Notes under the pieces: model-generated
Told to the model about the DNA's origin: nothing
What the model saw: the letters and a program-made list of their open reading frames with translations, nothing else
The model's database searches: none
Translations under genes and position numbers: made by a program
Source of the DNA: Streptococcus panodentis
Lineage (GTDB): Bacteria; Bacillota; Bacilli; Lactobacillales; Streptococcaceae
Assembly (NCBI RefSeq): GCF_017884005.1
Contig: NZ_QFAY01000010.1
Span: 1-64,000, forward strand
Reading direction: 5' to 3'
Length of the DNA stretch: 64,000 nucleotides
Part shown: one piece after another, positions 7,844 to 15,984 of the stretch
Position numbering within the stretch: the stretch's first letter is position 1
How the letters are laid out: the number at the start of each line of letters is the position of its first letter

Positions 7844-8902
7844 TTAGGCCCGCCCCCAAAGCCTGCGGAGAGACTGCATCAATGCGCCCTTCCTGCGGAA
7901 GGTCTGGGGATAGGTGCTGAGCCAGTCGAGGACTTGACTGGGCAGATCTGGCGCAAGCTGAGAATAGCTCTGTGCTATCATAGAGCGGTTGAGGGCCGGA
8001 TCAAAAGGCTGCAGGGCCTGACTAAGATCGCCTGCCTGACTGGTCTCGATATCCAGCATAGAAATCCTCTGGTAACGCTCTGCCATTTTTTCCAAAGAAA
8101 AGACTTTAAGATCCGGGTGGTCATAGGTCTTGAGGTAGATCTGCTTCTGCTGGCTGTCGTAGACGATCGACCAGTAGGTGTAGACGGGAACCTCCTCCTG
8201 CAGCATGAAGTTAAAGCCGATATTATCCTCCTGATTGAGAAAGGCCACCCGATTCAGATAATCAAAAGCCTGATCAACATCGGCCGTCTGGTCCTTATCC
8301 CTTGCAAAATCGGCCATCAGGCTAGCATAGCGGCGGACAGACAGGTCCCGGTCCTTGTCAATGGTCTGGGGCGGATCTTGGGCCTCCTGCTGGGTGCGCT
8401 CCAGATTGGTATTGGTCAGGACATGAAAATCCTGATCATCATGCAGGACTGGCTGACCATCGACAAATTCGACAATCAGAGACTGGCCGCTGGCATCGGC
8501 CAGGGTATAGTGGAGCGGCATGAACTGGGCAAAGGGCAGGGTCTCAGACAGATGGTCTCGGACCTCCGCCACGGTCGCAAAATTGTCCAGCTGGTACTGG
8601 ACCCACTGGAGCTCACTGAGCCCACTGCTGGCTTCCTCTTTTGGAAAAATCCCATCCTCGTCAAACATAATGGCCGCAACCAGACCCTGGTCATTCATGC
8701 CACCCGTGGGAAACTCACAGCCAAACTGGTTAAAAGTCAGGCTGTTAAAGGAGCTGAGCCAGGTCAGGGGCTTTTGCGGCGGCTGGACCGGCGTGTATTT
8801 CTTCAGATTCTTGGGATTGAAAAGGATGCAGCCGTGACCGAAGTAAAAATCATAATTTTGACCGACCAAGCGGTCCTTGTTAAGTGAAAAAGTTGTACAC
8901 AT
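7844..8902 (-). CDS. Choloylglycine hydrolase / penicillin V acylase family amidase
   Basis: 352-residue Ntn-hydrolase that would cleave a linear amide bond (family members act on bile salts, penicillin V, acyl-homoserine lactones or peptides). The start was moved to the ATG at 8902, which is directly followed by a Cys codon: in this family Met is removed and Cys1 is the nucleophile. GAGGGG lies six bases upstream. Family features seen are GQNYDFYFG with the conserved Asp near residue 20, and GGMNDQGLVAAIM. There is no signal peptide, so it is cytoplasmic. Its promoter (8937-9005) carries the same LytTR-type direct repeats at the same distance from the -10 as the ABC/LytTR operon, so both are probably co-activated. 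The substrate is unknown. Confidence 0.85.
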   Translation of the reverse strand: MCTTFSLNKDRLVGQNYDFYFGHGCILFNPKNLKKYTPVQPPQKPLTWLSSFNSLTFNQFGCEFPTGGMNDQGLVAAIMFDEDGIFPKEEASSGLSELQWVQYQLDNFATVAEVRDHLSETLPFAQFMPLHYTLADASGQSLIVEFVDGQPVLHDDQDFHVLTNTNLERTQQEAQDPPQTIDKDRDLSVRRYASLMADFARDKDQTADVDQAFDYLNRVAFLNQEDNIGFNFMLQEEVPVYTYWSIVYDSQQKQIYLKTYDHPDLKVFSLEKMAERYQRISMLDIETSQAGDLSQALQPFDPALNRSMIAQSYSQLAPDLPSQVLDWLSTYPQTFRRKGALMQSLRRLWGRA

Positions 8903-8936
8903 ATTTTCCCCTCTCATTTAAAATAAGCTTGCCTTG

Positions 8937-9005
8937 ATGATAACAGGCTAAGGAGGAAAAATCCCGGCTTTTTCCATAAACGGTCCTGACAGAGAGATAA
9001 GCGGT
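8937..9005 (-). promoter_or_regulatory. LytTR-type activator site and promoter of the amidase gene
   Basis: On the minus strand: ACCGCTTATC (9005-8996) and ACCGTTTATGG (8984-8974), start-to-start 21 bases; the second matches the published LytTR consensus [TA][AC][CA]GTTN[AG][TG]. The -10 TATCAT is at 942-937 within 89xx (8942-8937), with a poor -35 (GGGATT) 17 bases upstream. Such a weak -35 with an upstream direct repeat is typical of activator-dependent promoters. The layout is matched base for base at 12071-12139. Confidence 0.7.
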
Positions 9006-9080
9006 TGAAATGCAGGGATGGCATCATCTCTTGACTTCTGTACAGCTGGGTGTGCGGGGCTGCTTCCTTACAATCACATT

Positions 9081-9112
9081 AAAAAATCAGATTCCTCTCG
9101 AAATCTGATTGC
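9081..9112. terminator. Possible bidirectional terminator
   Basis: AATCAGATT and AATCTGATT arms with a short loop, followed on the minus strand by T6. It would end the LytTR/DUF3021 operon read from the right. Confidence 0.7.
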
Positions 9113-9127
9113 TATTATTTATTTTTA

Positions 9128-9410
9128 TACTCAAAGAAAATCAAAGAGCAAACCAGGCAGGAGCAGACATGATGGCAAATAAATTGCTCATCATGTCACG
9201 AGCAATCCTAGTGGACTTGCTCTAACTCCCGCACTAACTGTTTGTTTTGAAAATAATCGTTTCAAAACAAACAGCGTCGAAAACAAGCCGCAGGCTGCTC
9301 AGATAGTCCGGGGGCTATTTGAGGTTGCAGATAAAAGACCGATAGGAAGTGTCAAAAGTACGGCAAGGCGCCGTTGACATAGTTTGAAGAGATTTTCAAA
9401 GAGTATTAGC
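9128..9410. repeat. Intergenic repeat with imperfect terminal inverted repeats
   Basis: Begins ATACTCAAAGAAAATCAAAG, and its other end read in reverse is ATACTCTTTGAAAATCTCTT, so the ends are imperfect inverted repeats. The TTTGAAAATCTCTTCAAAC motif followed by GCCTTGCCGTA recurs in degraded form at 4390 and 35254 and resembles a repeat common in pneumococcal intergenic DNA. The right end supplies the last codons and the stop of the DUF3021 gene. Confidence 0.6.
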
Positions 9411-9815
9411 TTTATTTTTCCGACGTTTTGCCAGAGCGTCATTAATCTTTCGGGTCTTAAGGGCAGAGTCCACATAGACCAGCAGCCAGACGAAGAGATA
9501 GATAAGGACAAAAGACAGCCCGAAACTCCAGCTGAAAACTAAATCTCCCCAGCCATTGTAGACCATCATGCCGGCTGCCAGACCAGCTGTTCCTATAAAA
9601 TGAAGGAAACGGAGAATGGGAAAAGGGACGCGGTCCGATGCTTCAAAGATGAGGGTCAAAAGACCAGCTAGGCCAGACATCACGAGAACACTGATGATAT
9701 TGCCATGAGAAAGGGGTGATTTTTGGATAGAGAGGAGCAGGGCTAGCAAGTAAACCAAGCTGCCCGTTCGCAAGCCGCTTTGAATAGCGGAAATCATTTT
9801 TTTCAGATAATTCAT
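9396..9815 (-). CDS. DUF3021 membrane protein
   Basis: 139 residues with four hydrophobic helices (SLVYLLALLLSI, ISVLVMSGLAGLLTLIF, FLHFIGTAGLAAGMMVY, LVFSWSFGLSFVLIYLFVWLLVYV) and a basic C-terminal tail, the layout of DUF3021. Genes of this family typically sit next to LytTR regulators and are thought to modulate them, as here: it starts nine bases after the LytTR gene. The final residues Asn-Thr-Leu and the stop codon come from the border of the repeat at 9128-9410, so the native C-terminus may have been altered by repeat insertion. Confidence 0.8.
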   Translation of the reverse strand: MNYLKKMISAIQSGLRTGSLVYLLALLLSIQKSPLSHGNIISVLVMSGLAGLLTLIFEASDRVPFPILRFLHFIGTAGLAAGMMVYNGWGDLVFSWSFGLSFVLIYLFVWLLVYVDSALKTRKINDALAKRRKNKANTL

Positions 9816-9824
9816 AGTTCCCTC

Positions 9825-10280
9825 CTAAATGCCCAGATAGTCCATCAAGAGCTTGACATAGCGGCGGCTGACTTCGGTTTTGATATTATTGGTCAGCTTG
9901 GCTGCCATATTGCCCGAAAAGCTGTCAGACAGGGATTCCAGATGGTCAATGTTGATGACGGCATGCCGGGAAACCTGGATGAAATTGCGGCTATTGAGCC
10001 GGTTTTGAAAACGGGTCAGGGTCTCTGTCGTGGCATAGACGCCCTCAGTGCTGTAGATCATCAGCGTGGTCTGGTTGATGTCCGCTAGGATAATGTCCTC
10101 AGTCTTTAGCATGACCAGCTTATCATCTGACTTGATGGGCAGGACTCCGCTGGGGCCGGCCTTGTACTGGTCCAGATAGTCCATGATATCCTTGGCCTGG
10201 CCGGTCAGCTGATCCGCTCTCACGACCACCAGCGGGTCGCTGGAGGAAATATGGGAATCCTCTTCAAATTTTGTCCGCAA
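9825..10280 (-). CDS. LytTR-domain transcriptional regulator
   Basis: 151 residues; residues about 50-150 are a LytTR DNA-binding domain (LKTEDIILADINQTTLMIYSTEGVYAT, FIQVSRHAVINIDHL). There is no receiver domain, so it is a stand-alone LytTR protein, the type found with DUF3021. The start is a TTG at 10280 with AGGAGG seven bases upstream. It is third in the operon ABC ATPase-permease-LytTR-DUF3021. Its probable sites are the 21-base-spaced ACCGCTTATC-type direct repeats upstream of the operon (12109-12139) and of the amidase gene (8974-9005), suggesting positive autoregulation. Confidence 0.85.
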   Translation of the reverse strand: MRTKFEEDSHISSSDPLVVVRADQLTGQAKDIMDYLDQYKAGPSGVLPIKSDDKLVMLKTEDIILADINQTTLMIYSTEGVYATTETLTRFQNRLNSRNFIQVSRHAVINIDHLESLSDSFSGNMAAKLTNNIKTEVSRRYVKLLMDYLGI

Positions 10281-10305
10281 GCCTCGTCCTCCTCTTTCCG
10301 ACTTT

Positions 10306-11172
10306 TTATACTCTTGCTTTCACGCGCCGATTCAGCAGCAGGTTTTGCCCGCCCCAGATCAAGGCCGCTGCAAGAATCACTACCCCCACTATATAGAAAG
10401 TCTCCTGGCTTGTCAAGAGCCCCTGCCAGTCCAGCCGGATGCCCATGAGTTTTTCAAACTCCGGCCGGAGCTGATTCTTGCCGGCAAAGACCTCAGCCAG
10501 AGCCCCCTTCATCAGGACCTGTCTGAAGAGAGAAGCCATATAGGTAAAGGGAGTGAGCTTCATAATGGTTTGGGCCAGATCAGGCAGGACGCCAATCGGC
10601 ATATAGGTCCCCACCAGAAAACCAGAAGCCGCGCCCATAACCGTCGCAAATCTACCCAGAGAATCCACCGACTTAAAGAAGCGCACCAGCAAGGCATTAA
10701 GAAGACTAGCTAATATGCTGTTGGCCAGCATGAGGAGAGCCAACTGGGGCAGGAGACCCCAGTCAAAGGAAATCTTGTCCGCCAGCATAAAGTAGGTCAG
10801 CATAAAAGCAAACATGAGAACCTGCATGACAAAGCCAATAATCAGGCTGCTGATCAGATAGCTGAGCTGTAGGCCCCATTGGCCCAAGTCCGTGATAAAG
10901 AGGTCATCCGTGACCCTGCGCTCCCGGTCCTCGACCTGCCGGGCAAAGGCAGACAGGGTGGTGGTCAGACCTGCAACAGCCAAAACCCCGCTCATCAGCC
11001 AAAAGTCCAACATCTCCGTTGCATGGCTGCTGGCATCCCAATGACCTTTCATACTATTTCGCAGAAAGATCAGATAAAGGACAAAGGGAATCAGGGCTCC
11101 CAGAAGGGACAAAATCACTCCGCTGCGGTTGCGGAAATAAAGCAGAAAATTTCGTTTGATTAATGCTGACAT
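10306..11172 (-). CDS. ABC-2 type permease
   Basis: 288 residues with six predicted membrane helices and a charged N-terminus (MSALIKRNFLLYFRNRSGVILSLL...). This is the ABC-2 membrane subunit typical of drug, bacteriocin or polysaccharide exporters. It begins two bases after the stop of the ATPase gene, so the two subunits are translationally coupled. The substrate cannot be inferred. Control by the downstream LytTR gene suggests an antimicrobial or signalling peptide, but that is inference. Confidence 0.85.
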   Translation of the reverse strand: MSALIKRNFLLYFRNRSGVILSLLGALIPFVLYLIFLRNSMKGHWDASSHATEMLDFWLMSGVLAVAGLTTTLSAFARQVEDRERRVTDDLFITDLGQWGLQLSYLISSLIIGFVMQVLMFAFMLTYFMLADKISFDWGLLPQLALLMLANSILASLLNALLVRFFKSVDSLGRFATVMGAASGFLVGTYMPIGVLPDLAQTIMKLTPFTYMASLFRQVLMKGALAEVFAGKNQLRPEFEKLMGIRLDWQGLLTSQETFYIVGVVILAAALIWGGQNLLLNRRVKARV

Positions 11173-11174
11173 TT

Positions 11175-12038
11175 TTAGCGTACCTCTCTTCCTGTCAGAA
11201 TCATGAAGGCATCATCCATCGTGCCGGGCTGGTATTCAAATTCATCGATATAAGGAGCAGCCTGATTGAGCAGATTCAGGGTCTGCTGGGTGGTCTCAGG
11301 ATAAAAGAGCAGCTCATCCTCTCCAGCTTCCTTGCAGTCATAAGCCGCCAAGAGCTCCTTCAAAAGGGGAACCTCCCGACTCAGAATCCGCAGACAGCTG
11401 CGGGCATAGTCCCGCTTGATTTGGTCGGCAGAACCCTCCGCAATGACTTGGCCGTGATCCACGATGTAAATCTTATCCGCATCATCCGCTTCATTGAGAT
11501 AATGAGTCGTTAGGACCACTGTCATCTTTTCTTCCCGCTGCAGCTCTCTCAGCAAATCCCAAATGCTGGATCTAGTCTGAATATCCAGGCCTGTGGTCGG
11601 CTCATCCAGAAAGAGCAGGTCGGGACTGTTAAGCAGGGCCCGGGCAATGTCCACCCGCCGCTTCTGGCCGCCAGAGAGTGTGCCGTAGCGCTGGCTGGCA
11701 AAGGAAGCCAGCCCCAGCTGGGAGATGAGTTTTTCCATTTTTCCGGCTTGCACATTTTTATACTGCTTGGCTCTGATCTGCAGATTTTCCATGACGGTCA
11801 GCTGATCATCCAGAACGCTGTTTTGGAAAACCACGCCCAGCTTGATCTGGTCCGCATAAGCAATCTGCCCTGACGTCGGCTGCAAGAGCCCTATCAGCAT
11901 TTGAATAGTCGTGGACTTGCCTGCTCCATTAGGGCCCAAGACAGCCGTAAAACTGCCAGCCTCAATTTCCAGATTCAGACCATTGACGGCCACCTTGCCG
12001 CCATAAACTTTTGTCAGATTTTGCGTTTGAACTAACAT
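11175..12038 (-). CDS. ABC transporter ATP-binding protein
   Basis: 287 residues with Walker A GPNGAGKSTTIQ (near 35), Q-loop VVFQNSVL, signature LSGGQKRRVDIARAL and Walker B LLFLDEPTTGLD, followed by an H-loop (TTHYL). The C-terminal 70-residue extension is typical of DrrA/CcmA-type exporters. It is the first gene of the LytTR operon, with GAGGAG upstream of the ATG. It pairs with the ABC-2 permease. Confidence 0.9.
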   Translation of the reverse strand: MLVQTQNLTKVYGGKVAVNGLNLEIEAGSFTAVLGPNGAGKSTTIQMLIGLLQPTSGQIAYADQIKLGVVFQNSVLDDQLTVMENLQIRAKQYKNVQAGKMEKLISQLGLASFASQRYGTLSGGQKRRVDIARALLNSPDLLFLDEPTTGLDIQTRSSIWDLLRELQREEKMTVVLTTHYLNEADDADKIYIVDHGQVIAEGSADQIKRDYARSCLRILSREVPLLKELLAAYDCKEAGEDELLFYPETTQQTLNLLNQAAPYIDEFEYQPGTMDDAFMILTGREVR

Positions 12039-12070
12039 GATATTCTCTCCTCTTCTTTACTTCTGAGACT

Positions 12071-12139
12071 ATGATAGCAAGTCTTTTTTGAAAAATCTCA
12101 GCTTTTTGGACAAGCGGTAAAATGAGGGAGATGAGAGGT
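12071..12139 (-). promoter_or_regulatory. LytTR-type activator site and promoter of the ABC/LytTR operon
   Basis: On the minus strand: ACCTCTCATC (12139-12130) and ACCGCTTGTC (12118-12109), start-to-start 21 bases. The -35 is GAGATT (12099-12094) and the -10 TATCAT (12076-12071) with a 17-base spacer. The proximal repeat ends 32 bases before the -10, exactly as at the amidase promoter. The sequence between them (AAAAAGC-G-GATTTTTC) is also conserved. Confidence 0.7.
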
Positions 12140-12154
12140 AAAAATCCAGACATC

Positions 12155-12181
12155 AAAAAATCCCCGACCAGAGGTCAGGGA
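12155..12181 (-). terminator. Terminator after the BceB-like gene
   Basis: Minus strand CCCTGACC, three-base loop, GGTCGGGG, then ATTTTTT, seven bases after the permease stop. Confidence 0.85.
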
Positions 12182-12187
12182 AGCTTA

Positions 12188-14164
12188 TTAGCGGGCGACA
12201 ATCCTGCGATAGCTTCTGGAAGTCAGAAGAAAGACCAGGATATAGGCCAGCAGGAAAATACCGCAGGTGCCGATGGTAATCTGAATCAACAGCGGAACGT
12301 TGGTCACGCCCAGCAAGGCCACAATCAGCCGCAGCATGTGAAAGGCTGCTGCAATGTGACAGAAGGCAAAGATAAGGGGCAGGAAGAAGACGGTCAAAAT
12401 CTGCTTTCGAATCGTGCTCTTGGTCTGCTTTTCATCCAGACCGACCTTTTGCAGGATGACAAAGCCTTCCCGGTCCTCGTAGCCTTCAGAGATTTGCTTG
12501 TAATAAATAAGCAAAACAGCTCCTAAAAGGAAGATGATAGAAAGAAAGACACCGATGAAGAGAAGGGTTCCTACCAATCCCTTGTACTCGCGCTCAATTG
12601 ATGCACGGACCGTCACGTTAAAGTTCCCGCCGCCTTGAGCCTCTGACAGCTCTGCCAGCTGGTTTTGGCTAGCTGTCTGGAATGTCTGGTTTTCCTTGGT
12701 CTCAGATTGGATGCCCATATAGTAGCTATAGCCCGTCTGAAGACCGACCTGGTTGATGTCGTTGACCACCATATAGATGTTCTTGTCCGACACCATGGCA
12801 TAGTCTACCGGTAGCTGTCCGTAAGTAAAGTTCTCGCTCAGGACTTGCTTGATCTTCCAGTCCTTGTCATTGACACGCAGGGGCTGATCTTGTTGGAAGG
12901 AAACATTTTTCGCATAAATCGCTGCTTCATCATCTGCTAGCTCCAGCGACTGGCCTGTCATTTTTTCATAGTCCTCACGATTGACCAGCATCAGGATACC
13001 GGCTGCACTCGAGATGAGGCTCGCATCTACTTTGTCCGTCGCAGTCAGCTGATTGCCAGACAGCTGGGTCAGATAGGTCAGCTGATAGAGATGATCTGTA
13101 TAGCTCGGGTCTTTGAGGCCGGCTTCCTGAGCCAGGCTCTTGACCTTTTCTGAAAAGCTGGAAACTTCTTCTGGCTTACTCAAGCCCAGACTGATATTAT
13201 AATCTTTTGGGTAGAGACCGTTGAGATAGTCCTGTCCGCCGATGTAAATGTTGAGCGTCCCCACCAGCGTCACGAGCAGCATGGTGGACAGGATAGAAAT
13301 GGTCGCCAGCCCTGCTGCGTTCTTGCGCATGCGGGAAATGAGATTGGACACAGAGATGAAATTCTCCGCCTTATAATAGTAGCCCTTGCGCTTCTTGAGG
13401 AAATTCAAGAGCGTAATCGAGCCTGCATTAAAGAGCAGGTAGGTCGCAAAAATGACCATGAGCACCGCCCAGAAAAAGATGACCAAGGCCGATACAGGAT
13501 GTGTCACCGTCAGGGCGATATAGTAGGCTGCTCCCATCAGGCCCAGACCCAGAATGGTCTGCAGCAGCAGGAAACGCCCCTTCTTCTCCCCAGCTTTCTT
13601 TTCCTTGACCAGATGCAGCGAGCTGTAGCGCAGGAGGCGGGTCGAGTTGAGCAAGAGGATAACGCCAAAGGCAAGGCCCAGGCTGATAAGGACCAGCAGC
13701 ACATTGCTCCATTGAAAGGTCGAGGCAATCACCACCTGCATGCCCATAAACTTCAGCAAGAGCGCATAGAGCATCTTGTCCAAAATAAGCCCCAAGCCCA
13801 GCCCCAGGCCGACTGTCAGCAGGGCAAAGTAGAAAAGCTCAAAAAAAGTCATGACCAGCAGGTGCTTTTTCTCCATGCCCAGCAGGCTGTAGACTCCCAG
13901 CTCTCGGGAGCGGTTTTTCATGACAAAGCTATTGGCATAGGTGATGAGAATGAGAACAGCGATTTGAATGACCCAGATCCCGAACTGCAGGGTCGAACGC
14001 GCCGCCGCACCGCCATAGGAAGCCTCCATATTGGAACTGTAAGCCAACGAGACAAAGCTGTAGAGAATGGCCGTTGCCACCAGCGTTGCCAAAGCAAAAG
14101 GATAGTAAAGACTGCGGTTTTTGACCAGATTAGAAAAAGCCAGTTTACTAGTTAGTTTGAACAT
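12188..14164 (-). CDS. BceB-like FtsX-family ABC permease
   Basis: About 658 residues with ten predicted helices in the BceB order: one N-terminal helix, a cluster of three, paired helices, one helix, a large extracellular domain (about residues 310-520), and three C-terminal helices. Such permeases remove or sense cell-wall-active peptide antibiotics and signal to an intramembrane-sensing histidine kinase, which is present at 16374. The start was set at the ATG at 14164 (AGGTGGGAG upstream) rather than 15 bases further out; it overlaps the ATPase gene by 17 bases. Confidence 0.88.
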   Translation of the reverse strand: MFKLTSKLAFSNLVKNRSLYYPFALATLVATAILYSFVSLAYSSNMEASYGGAAARSTLQFGIWVIQIAVLILITYANSFVMKNRSRELGVYSLLGMEKKHLLVMTFFELFYFALLTVGLGLGLGLILDKMLYALLLKFMGMQVVIASTFQWSNVLLVLISLGLAFGVILLLNSTRLLRYSSLHLVKEKKAGEKKGRFLLLQTILGLGLMGAAYYIALTVTHPVSALVIFFWAVLMVIFATYLLFNAGSITLLNFLKKRKGYYYKAENFISVSNLISRMRKNAAGLATISILSTMLLVTLVGTLNIYIGGQDYLNGLYPKDYNISLGLSKPEEVSSFSEKVKSLAQEAGLKDPSYTDHLYQLTYLTQLSGNQLTATDKVDASLISSAAGILMLVNREDYEKMTGQSLELADDEAAIYAKNVSFQQDQPLRVNDKDWKIKQVLSENFTYGQLPVDYAMVSDKNIYMVVNDINQVGLQTGYSYYMGIQSETKENQTFQTASQNQLAELSEAQGGGNFNVTVRASIEREYKGLVGTLLFIGVFLSIIFLLGAVLLIYYKQISEGYEDREGFVILQKVGLDEKQTKSTIRKQILTVFFLPLIFAFCHIAAAFHMLRLIVALLGVTNVPLLIQITIGTCGIFLLAYILVFLLTSRSYRRIVAR

Positions 14165-14924
14165 AATCTCCCACCTCACTTGCCATCACTGTCAGGGTAT
14201 CGGAAATCTCCTGAAACATCTGCCGCTCGGTCTTGTCCCCGCGGAAGATCTGATTGTAGAGAATGCCGTCCTTGATAAAGAGCACCCGCTTGGCCCGGCT
14301 GGCTGCCGCTGTCGAGTGGGTCACCATGAGAATGGTCTGGCCCCGGTCGTTGATGTCGTCAAAGACATCCAGAAGGGCCGCCGATGACTTGGAGTCCAGG
14401 GCCCCGGTCGGCTCATCCGCCAGCAGAATCTCAGGATCTGTGATGATGGCCCGGGCCACCGCCACCCGCTGCTTTTGGCCGCCGGAAATCTCATAAGGAA
14501 ACTTCTCTTGGAGTTTATTTATCCCCAGCTCATTGCAGGTCGTAACCAGCTTTTGCATCATCTCGGTGATGGGCCGGCGGGACAGGACCAGAGGCAGCAG
14601 GATATTGTCCTTGACGGACAGGGTGTCCAGCAGGTTGAAATCCTGAAAGACAAAGCCCAGCTTCTCCCGGCGAAAGCTGGAAGCCTGGCTGTTTTTGATG
14701 GTTGCTGTGTCGGTCCCGTTGAGAAAGACGCGGCCCTCAGTCGGCTTGTCCAGCATGGCCAGGATGTTGAGCAGGGTGGATTTCCCTGAGCCTGACTCAC
14801 CCATGATGGCGACATATTCCCCCTTTTCCACTGTAAAGTGGATGTCTTTGAGGGCTTCTACCTGACTGCCCTGAAAGCGGGTTTTATAAATTTTCTTCAC
14901 GTGCTGTACGTCTAATAATGTCAT
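14148..14924 (-). CDS. BceA-like ABC ATP-binding protein
   Basis: About 258 residues of the MacB/LolD/BceA type. Walker A is GESGSGKSTLLN, Q-loop FVFQDFNLLD, signature SGGQKQRVAVARA, Walker B ILLADEPTGALD and H-loop VTHS. The start ATG at 14924 gives the usual MTLLDVQHVKKIYKT N-terminus and has AAAGGA upstream. It partners with the BceB-like permease for resistance to bacitracin-like or other peptide antibiotics. A BceR-type box lies about 135 bases upstream (15058-15073). Confidence 0.9.
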   Translation of the reverse strand: MTLLDVQHVKKIYKTRFQGSQVEALKDIHFTVEKGEYVAIMGESGSGKSTLLNILAMLDKPTEGRVFLNGTDTATIKNSQASSFRREKLGFVFQDFNLLDTLSVKDNILLPLVLSRRPITEMMQKLVTTCNELGINKLQEKFPYEISGGQKQRVAVARAIITDPEILLADEPTGALDSKSSAALLDVFDDINDRGQTILMVTHSTAAASRAKRVLFIKDGILYNQIFRGDKTERQMFQEISDTLTVMASEVGDYVQTN

Positions 14925-15057
14925 CTTGATTCCTTTCTGTGACCAAATGATTGTCAAAGTTTGCTGCAAAGGAGTCTGAGCTCCCTCATCTCTTCCTCTA
15001 TTCTAGCGCAATAGCTACAGCCTATCCATAATTTCACCTTACATTTTAGAGGCTAAT

Positions 15058-15073
15058 CTTACACTTTTGTAAG
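15058..15073. promoter_or_regulatory. BceR-type operator upstream of bceA-like gene
   Basis: CTTACACTTTTGTAAG contains TTACA-N4-TGTAA, matching the known BceR-family motif TNACA-N4-TGTAA. Sequence downstream on the minus strand (TGTAAGA-TA ... TAAAATG-AAGGT ... TTATGG) is shared with the box upstream of traX at 15927-15940. Confidence 0.7.
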
Positions 15074-15081
15074 TTTGGGCT

Positions 15082-15843
15082 TTATTTGACCCAAAAGGCC
15101 AGCCAAGCAATCAGCCAGAGGTGAGCTGGATAAAAGACATAGAAGAAATACTTGCTCCAAATACTGCGGGAACCGCGCCGGCCATTATAGAGATAGATAA
15201 GCGGCAAAACCGTGATAAAGAGCCAGTCTGAGTTATAGAGCAGCAGAGACAGAGTATCCTGCAGGGTCGGATAGATTTGAATACTCATGGCAAAGAGAAC
15301 TCCTGCCCAAATGATATAAGCTAAGTTTCTGAAAAAGAGCTGATTTCTAAAAAGGTAGGTCAGGAGCATGAAAGGGAGCAGAACCATGCCGCCTTCGCAA
15401 ATGAGGAGACCTGCCAGCAGGATCAAGACTGCTGCTGTCAGCTGCAAGCCACGCTTCCTATCCTTAGCAGCTCCGCTATTTTCAGAAAAGCCAAAGAAAA
15501 GACCCAGCATAAGGACCCCGCAGGCCAGGGTCAGGAAGATATTGTGAGTAAGGTAGATGCCCTTTTCCTGAAAGAGCAGAGTCAGGATATAGTTGCCTGT
15601 CTGCATCAGGGCCGCCCAAAAGAAAAGGCGCAGACTGTAAGACAGGCGGCTGCGGGTGTGAAGGAAGCCCTCGACGGCCAGAAAAGCAAATGCCGCTCCG
15701 ACACAGCGGGTCAGGGCATGCAGGACGCCCTCCCAGCCAGCCGGCACCAAGCCCGGTATCACGCTGATATGATCAAAAACCATGAGCAAGGCCATGGCCA
15801 ATTTTAACTGAAAAGCTGTCAGCCCTTTTTCTTTCATCATCAT
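15082..15843 (-). CDS. TraX-family membrane protein (putative acetyltransferase)
   Basis: 253 residues with about eight hydrophobic helices and the TraX-family pattern: FQLKLAMALLMVFDHI near the N-terminus, TRCVGAAFAFLAVEGF, and a C-terminal KYFFYVFYPAHLWLI. TraX acetylates pilin in F plasmids; chromosomal relatives are poorly characterised membrane acyltransferase-like proteins. Three consecutive ATG codons follow GGAG, and any could start translation. A near-consensus BceR box lies upstream (15927-15940), so it may belong to the peptide-resistance regulon, perhaps modifying the cell surface (inference). Confidence 0.8.
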   Translation of the reverse strand: MMMKEKGLTAFQLKLAMALLMVFDHISVIPGLVPAGWEGVLHALTRCVGAAFAFLAVEGFLHTRSRLSYSLRLFFWAALMQTGNYILTLLFQEKGIYLTHNIFLTLACGVLMLGLFFGFSENSGAAKDRKRGLQLTAAVLILLAGLLICEGGMVLLPFMLLTYLFRNQLFFRNLAYIIWAGVLFAMSIQIYPTLQDTLSLLLYNSDWLFITVLPLIYLYNGRRGSRSIWSKYFFYVFYPAHLWLIAWLAFWVK

Positions 15844-15873
15844 TTACTCCTTCTTTTGATAAGTCTATGATAT

Positions 15874-15912
15874 AAAAAAAGAAAGGCCGGTGCCATAACC
15901 TAACCTTTCATT
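15874..15912 (-). terminator. Probable terminator between NrdI-like and TraX genes
   Basis: Minus strand GAAAGG, a 17-base loop, CCTTTC, then T7. The stem is short. It would separate the response-regulator operon from traX. Confidence 0.5.
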
Positions 15913-15926
15913 TAGCAGTTTTATTC

Positions 15927-15940
15927 TTACATTTTTGTCA
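15927..15940. promoter_or_regulatory. BceR-type operator upstream of traX
   Basis: TTACA-N4-TGTCA, one base from the BceR-family motif. The downstream minus-strand sequence aligns with that at the bceA-like promoter (TGTAAGA-TA, TAAATG, AAGGT, TTATGG). Confidence 0.55.
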
Positions 15941-15984
15941 CTTTGAAAATCCTGCAGAAACCTCTGTCAAAAATAAAACAAACT

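Noticed and set aside
7823..8887. 354-codon plus-strand frame
   Set aside because: Antisense to the amidase gene, whose Cys1 start, RBS and family motifs are clear.
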